DNA of 64,000 nucleotides from Gracilaria domingensis. Taxonomy: Eukaryota > Rhodophyta > Florideophyceae > Gracilariales > Gracilariaceae. Shown here in pieces: positions 42,088 to 51,378 of the stretch. Positions within the stretch are counted from its first letter, which is position 1; every line of letters begins with the position of its first letter. The translations under genes and the position numbers were made by a program. The notes under the pieces were generated by a model. The model ran no database searches. It was not told where the DNA came from and saw only the letters and a program-made list of their open reading frames with translations. The DNA lies in contig VCMS01000003.1 in NCBI GenBank assembly GCA_022539475.1, positions 332,983-396,982 of the forward strand, given 5' to 3'.

Positions 42088-44707
42088 TGGTGGAGGGAGC
42101 GTGAACGGGGTCAGGAGTTGCTCTGTCCTGCTGATTATTTCCATAAGACTGCGAGAGTGTGCCGAGTGCACTTTCACTCTCTCCCCGAAATGTCAGCAGC
42201 GATGTGCACACGAAACGAGTTGAGCACTTTGTTTATGCACCTACAACTCGTTCAATTCGAGCTGAACTTAATCGAATACCCACGGCGCTCTCAGAGAGCA
42301 GAGTGTTGAGCGTACAATCACTATCCTTTACCTCGTAGCTATGAATGACGAACTGCACTAAACGAGAAGAAAAATAGGAGGTACGTCAGACGAAGGAGCT
42401 GTCAGCATTCGAAGTACATAGGGCACAATGAAAAGGGAGACAACAATACAGAAAGACGTTTGTTAATAGCTGCAGTGTCTAAACAGGCGTGAACAGGTCC
42501 TAAGAGACTGAATGGTACGTGCCGTACGTCTTAAATGCTCTTCTTCGCAAGATACGTTACGCTCATTCCCCGTATCGTGTCGGGTTTGCTAAGGACCCCT
42601 GACACCCAGAAGTCTTTCGTCAAAATAGAGCCACCGACTACAGATATGTAGCCGCGTTACGCACGTTGAGCCGCTGTTAGTTATTATGAGAAAGCATTAG
42701 ATCTCTAAGGTGTTCTCGGTCGGCAAAAGCACTTCATCACTGATGATTCTACCTGCTCATATCCTGTTCCGTCTGAGTACGTGTTCATTCGTCCTCTCCA
42801 AGTTATTGGCTAAGGGACACACCTCGACAAGGCGCTCAGCACGTACCACGTTGCGCCGTCAAGAGACCATGGCGGCATTTTTATCGTCCAACATTCATTT
42901 TGTCGGCGATGTTGGACGAAAAGGACCAGCTCGTAACTTCCCAACGTGCTCTGATCCCAGCGTAAAACCTCCGATAGAAACCCTGGAGAAACTCCAGTCA
43001 CACGAATGTCTCCGTTGGAGCTCTGTCCATGTGGGGCAAAAGTCGGGGAAACGGCGGCAGGATCTTTTTCCGATGATCGGCTCGTAGGCTACTGCTTGCG
43101 CGCATCTTTTCGGGGGATCCTTTACCGACTTTCAACCCAGGTCCGCAATGGCGATCGGCATGCTGACCGATCGCTTGGGCGAGTTTTGCGACTTCCCGGA
43201 TCCGGAGAGGCGTACGGTGCGCCGAGCGTCAATGCGAGTTTTAGGACATCCCGAGTCCCTTAAAGCCTCAAACGGTACGAATCCTTCATGTGCAAATTAC
43301 GATATCACCCAAGAGAGAAACATGTTTTCATAGTCATAGCAACTGGGCACTATCTGATACATAGTGAACATGGTACGTGTGTTTCAGAAGATTGTCTTTC
43401 AGAGATGCAAGATCTATATCTTGCATTGCGGTTTCCCAAATGTTTAAGACTACCAAGGCACTGATTCCTTTCCCTTCAAAGTACTAAAATCTCTATCTGT
43501 TTGAAAAGCGTATCCTCATGCTACGTGCAAACTTTGATGCCAGGCAAGAGAGAGTTTGTTCGCCCATGGCATGGTTCAAACCAATGCTTGGGTTTATATT
43601 GTCGTCAGCAACAATTTGGAACTTTCGGGGATGGTGACCATTTTGCAAGAAAGGGGCGGCCATCTCGGGGCCATTCTTTCGGTAGCGATCTGAAAGCGAT
43701 CTGAGAAAGAAACGTTTGCTTTGCTTTCTACCTTTCAAAGTCAAGGGTTCAAGGGGTAACTCAAATGGTCATGGACTGGCTACAACGGATTACGAGTCGT
43801 GCAACTGCGAAACGAGCGGTTATTGACTCCTTGTACTCCGAGATTGCCTTCAGGTCCACATCATCACAGTGATATGTGTTTGCGTGGATTCAAAGAAACT
43901 GAGCTTTCTCTTTCTGCTGGAGCACGCTGTAGAGAAATGCAGGTAAGTAAGGAGTAATTCGTCCTTACTTTCATTAGCAGTCACAAGAGAGGGAGGAAAA
44001 CGCCATCAGGGGTGTTTCGAGGCGAAATGCAACTGGCCTTATTCTCTGGAATATCCGATTTCCGCGGAGTAATCTCAGCATGGCCTCTCTGCATGATGCA
44101 TGTCACTAAAGTGATTCAGTCGTTTAAGTATCTAAGGTCGCGGAAAAATGGAACAGAAACTGACGGAGATTTGGTGTGACCTGTGCCGTGTTCTCAAACT
44201 GTTCATGGCTAGCTCTGCAGTCAATAAGTCGGAAAGAACCTGTCGGAGCTTTGCTTGCACCCTTCGTAAACTGTCAAGCTTGCTGTCGTGCTGCTTTCGC
44301 TGTGTATGGAGGGTAGTCCAAGGATCACACCTACCCGGGCCGCAGTTTCCAATGCCGGCAAGGGCGAAGCTGATACCTGTTCCACGCGCGCAACGGTGCG
44401 AATGAACGCCGTCTTCTTCCTCTGATGGTGTTTTCCTTCTGCGATAACGGCTTCGACCCCGATCTGATGATCACAGATCAAGACTAAACCCTTTTAGATT
44501 CAGAAACAAATTCCAAACCGAAGTCTCTCAACGTAGAGTGCTCGCCGACTAATTGGCACAGATCCACAAAAACAAGGGCAGAAGATGATCTTCGCATGAA
44601 TCAGCCAGAATCCAGTGCGACCAAAGTTGCTTTACTCAACCCTACTTTGGCCTTCTTCCATGCCTAGTGATTACACGACACACATGTCAATGAAATAGGG
44701 ACCGATT
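42088..44707. other. Gene-poor interval
   Basis: No supported gene. Small inverted repeats at 42885-42918 (CGTCCAACAT arms) and 43151-43174 (GCGATCGG/CCGATCGC). Frames at 42710-43087 (+) and 44148-44405 (+) have no signature. Confidence 0.45.
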
Positions 44708-45970
44708 TTACTGATCATCATCAGAGCTCTCTTCCTCAGCAGTTTCCAACCATTGAACGAAGGGGATCATCTGTTCTCGGATGATGTTGCTACTAGCAGC
44801 GCTACCTTTTTCCAGTCTTGTTCCCTTACTGAACCATCTCAAGATGGCCTCCTCACTTAGAACGTTCTTTTGATACAACAGATGTATAACGTCGCAGAAT
44901 ACGGCAATCTTGAGCAGTTCCATGTCGGCACTGACGTATGACTGAACGCGCTGAATGAGTTCGATTTGCATAGTACCTGACTTGGCCACTTGCTCGAGGA
45001 GAGGCGCGCCCTTCTGTGTAGCAGTGAGCAAAGCGGTACGGTTCTGCTGCGTTTTCCGTGACATGTTCACTGAGGAAACAATTCCCGACCACGAAGCGTA
45101 CACAGTCTCGGCATCTGTGAGAGCCGTTTCCGTCCGCGTCGTCTCGACAAATTGGAACAACTCGTCATTAGACGCATTGCCGAGTCTCTCTGCAATACCA
45201 TCCCGAAGCGTTCGGATGTTGTCGGTCTTAACTCGCCTTTCATTCTGCTCAACGAGCTTGTCAAGTCCGAGTCGTTTGAAATGCTCCGAAAGGGCATCAG
45301 CAGAACGAGAGCCCGAGGGCATCATATTAACCATAGTTCCAGTATCAATTCCTGCTGACTTGAGAAGTACCATGAGTTTGTCGACGGACTGATTGTTCTG
45401 ATTGAGGTACGACGTGATAATAGCGGTCATGAAATCAAGAGCTATACCGGACGAGATTGCAGACTGAGATGACAAGGACTTGAGCACACCGGGGGACAGC
45501 ATCTGGCGCTCCAACATACTGGCCACAGCCACAGCGAGATTGGCGCGCGGTTTGTCGTCGAAAACAGCCAAGCAGGAGAGGATTTTGGTGAGCACATTAT
45601 CGTACCGGGCTCGGAGGAAGGGCTTTCGTCTCATCAACTGATGCATGATATCAACGACGGACAACACGCTCTCATCGTCGTCCGAGTTAAACAGACAATG
45701 CTCGGTGGGTTCGGGGTTCATACGGACGGCTCCGCCGGGCTCGACAATGTTTCCCGCGATCATAACTTCGCAGAAGACCTCTCCATACCGGTTGTAGTCA
45801 AACTCGTCGGAGGAAAGGACCGGGATCGCATCGGGTCTGATGCCGTACGTCTCGAGCACCTCGAACAGGCGGTTTCGAAACGAGTCGGGGTCAAGCTTGG
45901 TCTGAATGTTGCGCTTGCGGGTCTTGGGGACACCCGAAGCGAGCGTGGGGCGCAGTTCCTTGGACGCCAT
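44708..45970 (-). CDS. 5MP / BZW-family eIF5-mimic protein with W2 domain
   Basis: 420 aa, the same length as animal BZW1/2. Start at 45970 (MASKELRPTLASGVPKTRKR) chosen because it aligns with the family N-terminus; the longer upstream frame is CG-driven. Family landmarks are KTRKRN near 15-20, FDYNRYGEVFCEVMIAGNIV PGG in the helical N-terminal domain, and a C-terminal W2/eIF5C domain with LSEEAILRWFSKG and FVQWLETAEEESSDDDQ, the acidic-aromatic boxes that contact eIF2-beta. These proteins compete with eIF5 for eIF2/eIF3 and tighten start-codon selection; in the cytosol. Divergent from the CBM48-TPR gene with a 463-bp shared interval. Confidence 0.92.
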   Translation of the reverse strand: MASKELRPTLASGVPKTRKRNIQTKLDPDSFRNRLFEVLETYGIRPDAIPVLSSDEFDYNRYGEVFCEVMIAGNIVEPGGAVRMNPEPTEHCLFNSDDDESVLSVVDIMHQLMRRKPFLRARYDNVLTKILSCLAVFDDKPRANLAVAVASMLERQMLSPGVLKSLSSQSAISSGIALDFMTAIITSYLNQNNQSVDKLMVLLKSAGIDTGTMVNMMPSGSRSADALSEHFKRLGLDKLVEQNERRVKTDNIRTLRDGIAERLGNASNDELFQFVETTRTETALTDAETVYASWSGIVSSVNMSRKTQQNRTALLTATQKGAPLLEQVAKSGTMQIELIQRVQSYVSADMELLKIAVFCDVIHLLYQKNVLSEEAILRWFSKGTRLEKGSAASSNIIREQMIPFVQWLETAEEESSDDDQ

Positions 45971-46433
45971 TGCGGCAAACGAGCGTGGCGGCTGCGGCGG
46001 ATCGCGGGCGCGCGACGGCGGCGGCGCGGAGGTCGACGGCAAGCGCACAGATCCTGCAGCGCGCACGGGGGCGGCGCGGGCGCGCCGTCCAGCAGGGAGC
46101 CACGTGGGGAGTGGAAGCGCGCACGTGTGCACGTGGCGCGCGCCACGGCGCGCCACGGCGCGCCTGGGCGCGACGCGCATCGGGCGGCGCGCTTTGTGAA
46201 CGTTTGAAGCCGCGCCGGTGCGCGGCGCGTGTCGCAAGTCTTCCGCGCGAAACGGTCAGACGGCGAGACCCACCGCGCGCCGCGCTCACGGAGCGCGCGC
46301 CTCACGCTCTTCATGGCGCCACCCACCGCCGCCGCCTCCGCCGCCATGTCCGAGCCGCCAGCGCCGCCTCTGTTCACCGCGCCGCCCTCCATCCCGCCTT
46401 CTTCCCTTCCGCCCGCCCGCCGAACCAGCAGCC
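45971..46433. promoter_or_regulatory. Bidirectional CG-rich promoter
   Basis: Lies between divergent start codons (45970 minus, 46434 plus), 463 bp. Contains CGTTTGAAGCCGCGCC (46201-46216), a TTTGAA + GCGCG motif also seen at 28024 and 32459. Open frames extend through it on both strands but are Arg/Pro-rich and unsupported. Confidence 0.55.
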
Positions 46434-48968
46434 ATGGAGGTGCAACGACCCGTCTCCACCCTGCATCTCCGCCACTCAATTGCGCCCCGAGTGCTGGATA
46501 ATTCCCTCCCCATGTCGTCGCTCGTGTCTACGTCTCGCTTTTCCGTGCGTGTTGCTCCACCAGACGCCGCTCCCACCGCAGCATCGCCCTCCAAACTGCT
46601 CACGACGTTCGTCTGGCGCGACGCCGGCGCGCAGGTCAAATTGGCCGGCAGCTTCGACGACTGGCGCAAGCACGAGATGACCTTTGTTCCATCCATCGGC
46701 TATCACGTCCTCATTGTCGAGCTTCCCCCTGGGTCATACGAATATCGCTTTGTCGTTGACGGGCGCTGGCGTATCGTTGAGAATGATCCCAATCTTCGCG
46801 AGGACCAGTTTGGCGAGCTTTCACACCATCTCGTCATCGACGCCTCAGTCGCCGCCCGCGCCCCACCCAAGCGCTTTTCCTCCGCCAGCGTCACCGCCGC
46901 ACACCCCTCTATTTCGGAGCACGCTGTCGTGAACGAGGGCCAGAGCGACACGTCGTCGGAGCCGGATTCCGATGTCGAGCACCATTCCCACGTATCCGAC
47001 GAAGTTGCGCCCCCTCGAAATCGTGACTCCGCTTTTATTAAGGACTACGATGACGACGCCTGTGGCGAGCTGGACCTGCAAGCAGACGTGTTTGAAGCCA
47101 TGAAAGACGTGGCCGAGGTAGCCCCTGAAGTTCCACAGGAAGCCAGCCAGACAAGCGTTGTGGAGGCGCGAGTACGGCATCGATTTCGCCACCCTGGGAA
47201 GCGTACGCTGCGAAAGGTCTGGGCCTTACTTTTCGGTGAATCAAGGGATCAAGAGAACGTTGACCCGGAAGAACATCATCCGCCACCAGTAACCCGCAAT
47301 CAGAAAATGCACGGAATGGCTGACCGCGCATCCAAGGGTCTCAAGGTATGGTTTCCTAACGAGAAGAAGGCTCCTCATCCAACGAACGGCAGGAAGGTGC
47401 AACCCTCAGAGACCAAAGACGTCATTGATGTCGAAGAGAAAGCATTACGTCTCCATCAAGTAGAAGAAAATGCGAACACGCGGCAGATGTTGGGCAAAAC
47501 TTTGTTCGCGCAAGGAAAGTATGACGCAGCATTAGCTTTGTTCTCGTTATCAGTTAAGCTTCGCGAGGATAATGGACTCAAGTACGCGAAGACAACCGCC
47601 ATTGCACATACCGATGTTGCCAGTGCTTTCATTCATATCGATGATTTGAAGAACGCCGAGAAGCATCTCAACATTGCTCTTTCCATCTTTGAGAAAGGAA
47701 CGTTCTCTGGAGGTAGGGCCCAGCTCGGGGATGTGTACTGTTTTCTGGGTGTCATTGGTGATATCAAGGGAGACTTGCACAATGCGGAATCATGCTACTT
47801 GAAAGCGATTGATTTGTACGAGCAAGCAAGAGCAACTGCCGAGAATCCCAATTACTCCACTGCGATCGAAAACCTAAACGCAAATCGCAAGCGTCAGAAG
47901 CAAGCTCCGAAACAGATGCGCTTGGACATGGCGAGGATTGCAGAACAATCTTCAAGGCCTCCAACTTCTGCAAAGACACAAACGCAAAGTCCAAAATATG
48001 TACAGAAGACGAGAACGCAAGTCGTCCAAGCTAAGCAGCAACCAGTTGAGTATGCAACTTCTGCACGTTCGGTAAAGAAGGAGGCTCATCCGCGGCATCC
48101 GTTGGAACCCGCAAGGCCGCCACCCCGACCACCATTGGAACCCGCAAGGTCGCCGCCTCGACCACCATTGGAACCAGCAAGGTCGCCCCCGCGGCCAGTG
48201 TTGGAACCGGCAAGGTCGCCCCCGCGGGTAGATCAGAACGCTTCATTGGGCGGGAATCTGTGTCACGAGGCTGACTCCCCGACGAAGCGGCAGAGGGCAC
48301 AGAACGCAAGGCCGACTACCTGGAAAGACCTAGCCGAAACAGCGCGCCAGTCTATGCCACAATCGCCCCCAGATGAGAACGTGGCAGCCCAGGAGGAAGA
48401 GGGCGTTCGACCGCCGGCTGGATCATACGAAGACCTGTGTAGAACATGGGTGAAGGACGCGAGAAAGCTTATGGGCAAGGGAAGCTACGCAGAAGCAATT
48501 GACATGTACACATTGGCTATTTACACGAGAAAGCGTCATGGTCCTTGGAAGACACGTGAAAATGCTGAAGCAGTGGTGGAGAATGCTCGAGCGCTGTTTG
48601 CGACTAAAAAGCTTGAGGACTCTGTGGGGGTGTTGAAGGATGCAATCGGTATTCTAGAAGAATTAGATCAGAGCAAGCACGGTATCTTCCTCGGCGAAGT
48701 GTGGGGTAATCTCGGCAGTGTTCTTGACCGTATTGGTGGGCGTGCCGAAGACGCATTGGCTGCACATTGTGCTGAGATGGTGCTCTATGGAAAGTGCGGA
48801 ATGTCGACAGAGGACAACAAATGGCTCAAAGCGTGGAAAAGCTTATGTGTGAATCTGAAGATGAACGGTGCCACGGAGCGCACGAACGAAATTTGGCAGC
48901 AGATTGACCTCCAGATTCGTGGTGTGACTCCGATAACGAAAGTTGCGCATGTGCTTTTGCATTCTTAG
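46434..48968 (+). CDS. CBM48/AMPK-type glycogen-binding domain protein with TPRs
   Basis: 844 aa from ATG 46434 (MEVQRPVSTLHL); the frame is open 72 codons upstream, but that part is low complexity. A CBM48/AMPK-beta-like carbohydrate-binding module spans about 52-135: VKLAGSFDDWRKHEM and PPGSYEYRFVVDGRW carry the expected Trp, Lys and aromatic sugar contacts. Mid-protein TPR-like helices follow (about 346-475: LGKTLFAQGKYDAALALFSL, AEKHLNIALSIFE, AESCYLKAIDLYEQ). Next is a Pro/Arg tandem repeat (about 555-598) and a second TPR block (about 665-785: AEAIDMYTLAIYTRK). The N-terminus is not clearly a transit peptide. A protein that binds alpha-glucan and recruits partners, in the manner of plant PTST scaffolds, is a reasonable inference for cytosolic floridean starch, but no enzyme domain is present. 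Confidence 0.8.
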   Translation: MEVQRPVSTLHLRHSIAPRVLDNSLPMSSLVSTSRFSVRVAPPDAAPTAASPSKLLTTFVWRDAGAQVKLAGSFDDWRKHEMTFVPSIGYHVLIVELPPGSYEYRFVVDGRWRIVENDPNLREDQFGELSHHLVIDASVAARAPPKRFSSASVTAAHPSISEHAVVNEGQSDTSSEPDSDVEHHSHVSDEVAPPRNRDSAFIKDYDDDACGELDLQADVFEAMKDVAEVAPEVPQEASQTSVVEARVRHRFRHPGKRTLRKVWALLFGESRDQENVDPEEHHPPPVTRNQKMHGMADRASKGLKVWFPNEKKAPHPTNGRKVQPSETKDVIDVEEKALRLHQVEENANTRQMLGKTLFAQGKYDAALALFSLSVKLREDNGLKYAKTTAIAHTDVASAFIHIDDLKNAEKHLNIALSIFEKGTFSGGRAQLGDVYCFLGVIGDIKGDLHNAESCYLKAIDLYEQARATAENPNYSTAIENLNANRKRQKQAPKQMRLDMARIAEQSSRPPTSAKTQTQSPKYVQKTRTQVVQAKQQPVEYATSARSVKKEAHPRHPLEPARPPPRPPLEPARSPPRPPLEPARSPPRPVLEPARSPPRVDQNASLGGNLCHEADSPTKRQRAQNARPTTWKDLAETARQSMPQSPPDENVAAQEEEGVRPPAGSYEDLCRTWVKDARKLMGKGSYAEAIDMYTLAIYTRKRHGPWKTRENAEAVVENARALFATKKLEDSVGVLKDAIGILEELDQSKHGIFLGEVWGNLGSVLDRIGGRAEDALAAHCAEMVLYGKCGMSTEDNKWLKAWKSLCVNLKMNGATERTNEIWQQIDLQIRGVTPITKVAHVLLHS
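48097..48229 (+). repeat. 33-bp tandem repeat, four copies, in frame
   Basis: Encodes four 11-residue PLEPARSPPRP-type units in the linker between the two TPR blocks. The unit length is a multiple of three, so copy-number change keeps the frame. Confidence 0.9.
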
Positions 48969-49773
48969 GTCTTCCCTACAAAGGTAGACTGTGTGAGCCG
49001 AATAAATGTCTATGCCACGTGATGCTGAAGAACGGGTCCGAAGGGGGTATACGGAGGTGACGTATTCGTAGTAGACCAACATGTCGTGGTCCCTCACTAT
49101 GTTGTGCGAATCAGTGAGATAAGTTATCGCCTCGTGATTAGCCAAGAAGGAACCATCTGGCCGTCTCTACTTTATGGTAGATCATCACCCTAGACTTATC
49201 TTAATCTCGGCTCGCGCTCGCGCTCTTTTGTTCGTAGCATCAACCAAGCTGAGCCAGAATTCCGGACGGCACTAAACAGCGTTTCGCTTCGTAGCGCGCT
49301 CCATCAGACCCCAAACGATATCCAAAAAAGAAAGCCGTTTATCCAACGTCGTGTCCATGAGATGTTACCTACAAAGGGTGCATGTCGCTCATATTGTAAC
49401 AGCGGTTCTTCTGTTGTCGAGATGATATGCTCTATCTAACGTGATGTCATTTACAGTTGGTATCACGACAAAGAGCTTCTTCATCTCTCTCTCTCTCTCT
49501 CTCTTGACGTCCAGAACCGGAGAAACCAAGCACTACAAAAATACACTCGGCCGGTACCGTTGTACCCTTGGAAAAGAAACACGGCACGAAAAGCCATGGT
49601 GGTTGAATGTCTAAAGCAAAAGGATTTCTGTCAATTTGGTCTTCAAGATTCTTCATCCTTGTCTTTTGTTGATCACGATCAACCTTGTCGAACTCTCGCT
49701 CCAAATTGAAAGATATCGACTATGGCTGTAAGGAAGACCCTATCAAGATAGTCATGATCTCAGAGCCTCTGAG
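48969..49773. other. Spacer with TC microsatellite
   Basis: No gene. The TC run is at 49484-49505. Contains the 3' UTRs of the CBM48-TPR gene and of membrane-protein member D (convergent). Confidence 0.5.
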
Positions 49774-51378
49774 TTAGAGGAGAGTCGAATTTGGATAGAG
49801 AACTTGAGCTTTTCGTGTCGGCATTGGTACCCATGTATCATGAATAGGTCTCAATGGTATACTGCTTCCGCTATTCTGCATCATCCATCTCCCGGACGGA
49901 CTGACTTCGTTGAAATGCTTCCAACCAGCTCCTTCGAATTGTTCGAGAGCCTGAATGTCATCGATTTCGAGCTCCCTTTTTTTGCTCGCTCGGAGCATCA
50001 ATGATCTGGCAATCACTTCTAATCCCACGCCAACAGCCATAGCTAGGGAGGCCACAGTGATGAATATAGTGCCAACCGTTTGAACGTTATGACGTACTCT
50101 GCATGTAGCAACCCACATCTCAACCCCAATTGTCTCCTCCTCCAACGTATCGCCCATACGAGTTACTATCTCCGTGAAACGAGCATTTCCAATGCTCCAA
50201 AGTTCAATTCCTTTTATGAACATGGGCATAGCAGTTAGTATATCGCTCAGCAGTATGTACATCACCGCCTTCCACTTTTCGTATCTAGTAAACAGCGAAC
50301 CCGGAACCAAGTTTAGCACCAACGGAAACGCAAGTATCGCTGTATTTGAAGCCAATATGACGTCTTCCATTTGTTGCGCAACATTGGACCCCTTGGCAAC
50401 AGCTGCCTTTAACCCCACATTCTCATGAGCAGTAGAGGGTTCGAACCGAGAGAAAGCATTTACAGCTCCTCCCCATGTGGTAATGATGGTCGTCGCTCGA
50501 TCGGTAACGCTATGTTCTTCGCCTGTGCCAGGGTTGATTGGCAGTGTCATTAACGCAGAGACAACCGTTCCATTTTCAGTGCGATGTATTTCTCCAATTG
50601 AGATTCGTTTGCCGTCCGGAACATGAAAATTGGCTGGCTCATTAGTCACGCCGACAGCCGCCCACCATTTCCCACTTAAGCGAAAACCACCATAGTTCTT
50701 CAGGTCACAGATCTGCGATGGAAATTCAATCGGAAGGCCCGCGTCCTCTCCAATACTCGTCCAATTTCCAACTGTATCGAGCATGATACGATATGCATAT
50801 CTATTCACAGCCGCAAACCCTTCGCCAATTGCTTCCAAGAAGCGTTCAGAACGGAGTGAAAACGAAGCAGGAATGCCGTGATAATCAGTGATGCAAATAG
50901 ACCCATTAACTTTGGAAACGGGCCAGCCTCGATTCACGGCAGCGTTATGTGTGGCTCTATGCCATGACTCCGGGCGCACATTGCACGGTTGACTATACCC
51001 GGTAGAATTTCTGCTTATGCGATTAAGATTGATTTCCTCTTGAACTGCAGCAAAAAAATCGTTGACGATACCAAGCCCAAGCACGTAGTCAGGATCATTT
51101 TGCAAGTGATGGGCAAATGGAGCAGAGTCGGAAATTGCGAACAGCCGTCCTTGAGCCCACGGAGGAAGATTCACCGATAAGTTTTGGCTGTAGGATGGCG
51201 GAGTAAGTCTAGATGGCAGAGCACATGCCCTGTTAGAGAGAAGAGCGAGAAGAAAGAGAAACAAACTTAGGAGTTGGGCAGGACAAGAAACAATAAAGTT
51301 AGATTGCGATTTGAAAATGCGAAACAAGCTTTCCAAAAGGAAACGGGGATTAGAGCATGCTGTTGGCAATTGCAACAT
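49774..51378 (-). CDS. Three-TM ectodomain membrane protein, family member D (divergent)
   Basis: 534 aa; first ATG at 51378 (the frame opens at a TTG four codons earlier). The leader is long with a hydrophobic core LLSLFLFLLALLSNRACA ending near residue 54. The ectodomain keeps the family cysteines at Cys132 (CNVRPESW), Cys162 (CITDY), Cys224 (ICDLKNYGGF) and Cys426 (VATC), but lacks the extra Cys near the mature N-terminus found in A-C and the Pro-rich linker. Membrane segments lie at about 346-365, 372-396 and 433-458, with AILAFPLVLNLVP and YILLSDILTAMPMFIKGIEL aligning to A-C. The tail (~75 residues) differs from the others. Conservation of the cysteines despite low overall identity implies two structural disulfides. 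Function unknown. Confidence 0.85.
   Translation of the reverse strand: MLQLPTACSNPRFLLESLFRIFKSQSNFIVSCPAQLLSLFLFLLALLSNRACALPSRLTPPSYSQNLSVNLPPWAQGRLFAISDSAPFAHHLQNDPDYVLGLGIVNDFFAAVQEEINLNRISRNSTGYSQPCNVRPESWHRATHNAAVNRGWPVSKVNGSICITDYHGIPASFSLRSERFLEAIGEGFAAVNRYAYRIMLDTVGNWTSIGEDAGLPIEFPSQICDLKNYGGFRLSGKWWAAVGVTNEPANFHVPDGKRISIGEIHRTENGTVVSALMTLPINPGTGEEHSVTDRATTIITTWGGAVNAFSRFEPSTAHENVGLKAAVAKGSNVAQQMEDVILASNTAILAFPLVLNLVPGSLFTRYEKWKAVMYILLSDILTAMPMFIKGIELWSIGNARFTEIVTRMGDTLEEETIGVEMWVATCRVRHNVQTVGTIFITVASLAMAVGVGLEVIARSLMLRASKKRELEIDDIQALEQFEGAGWKHFNEVSPSGRWMMQNSGSSIPLRPIHDTWVPMPTRKAQVLYPNSTLL

Noticed and set aside
42710..43263. Overlapping plus-strand frames around 43 kb
   Set aside because: No motif of any transposase, integrase or cellular protein; both contain small inverted repeats.
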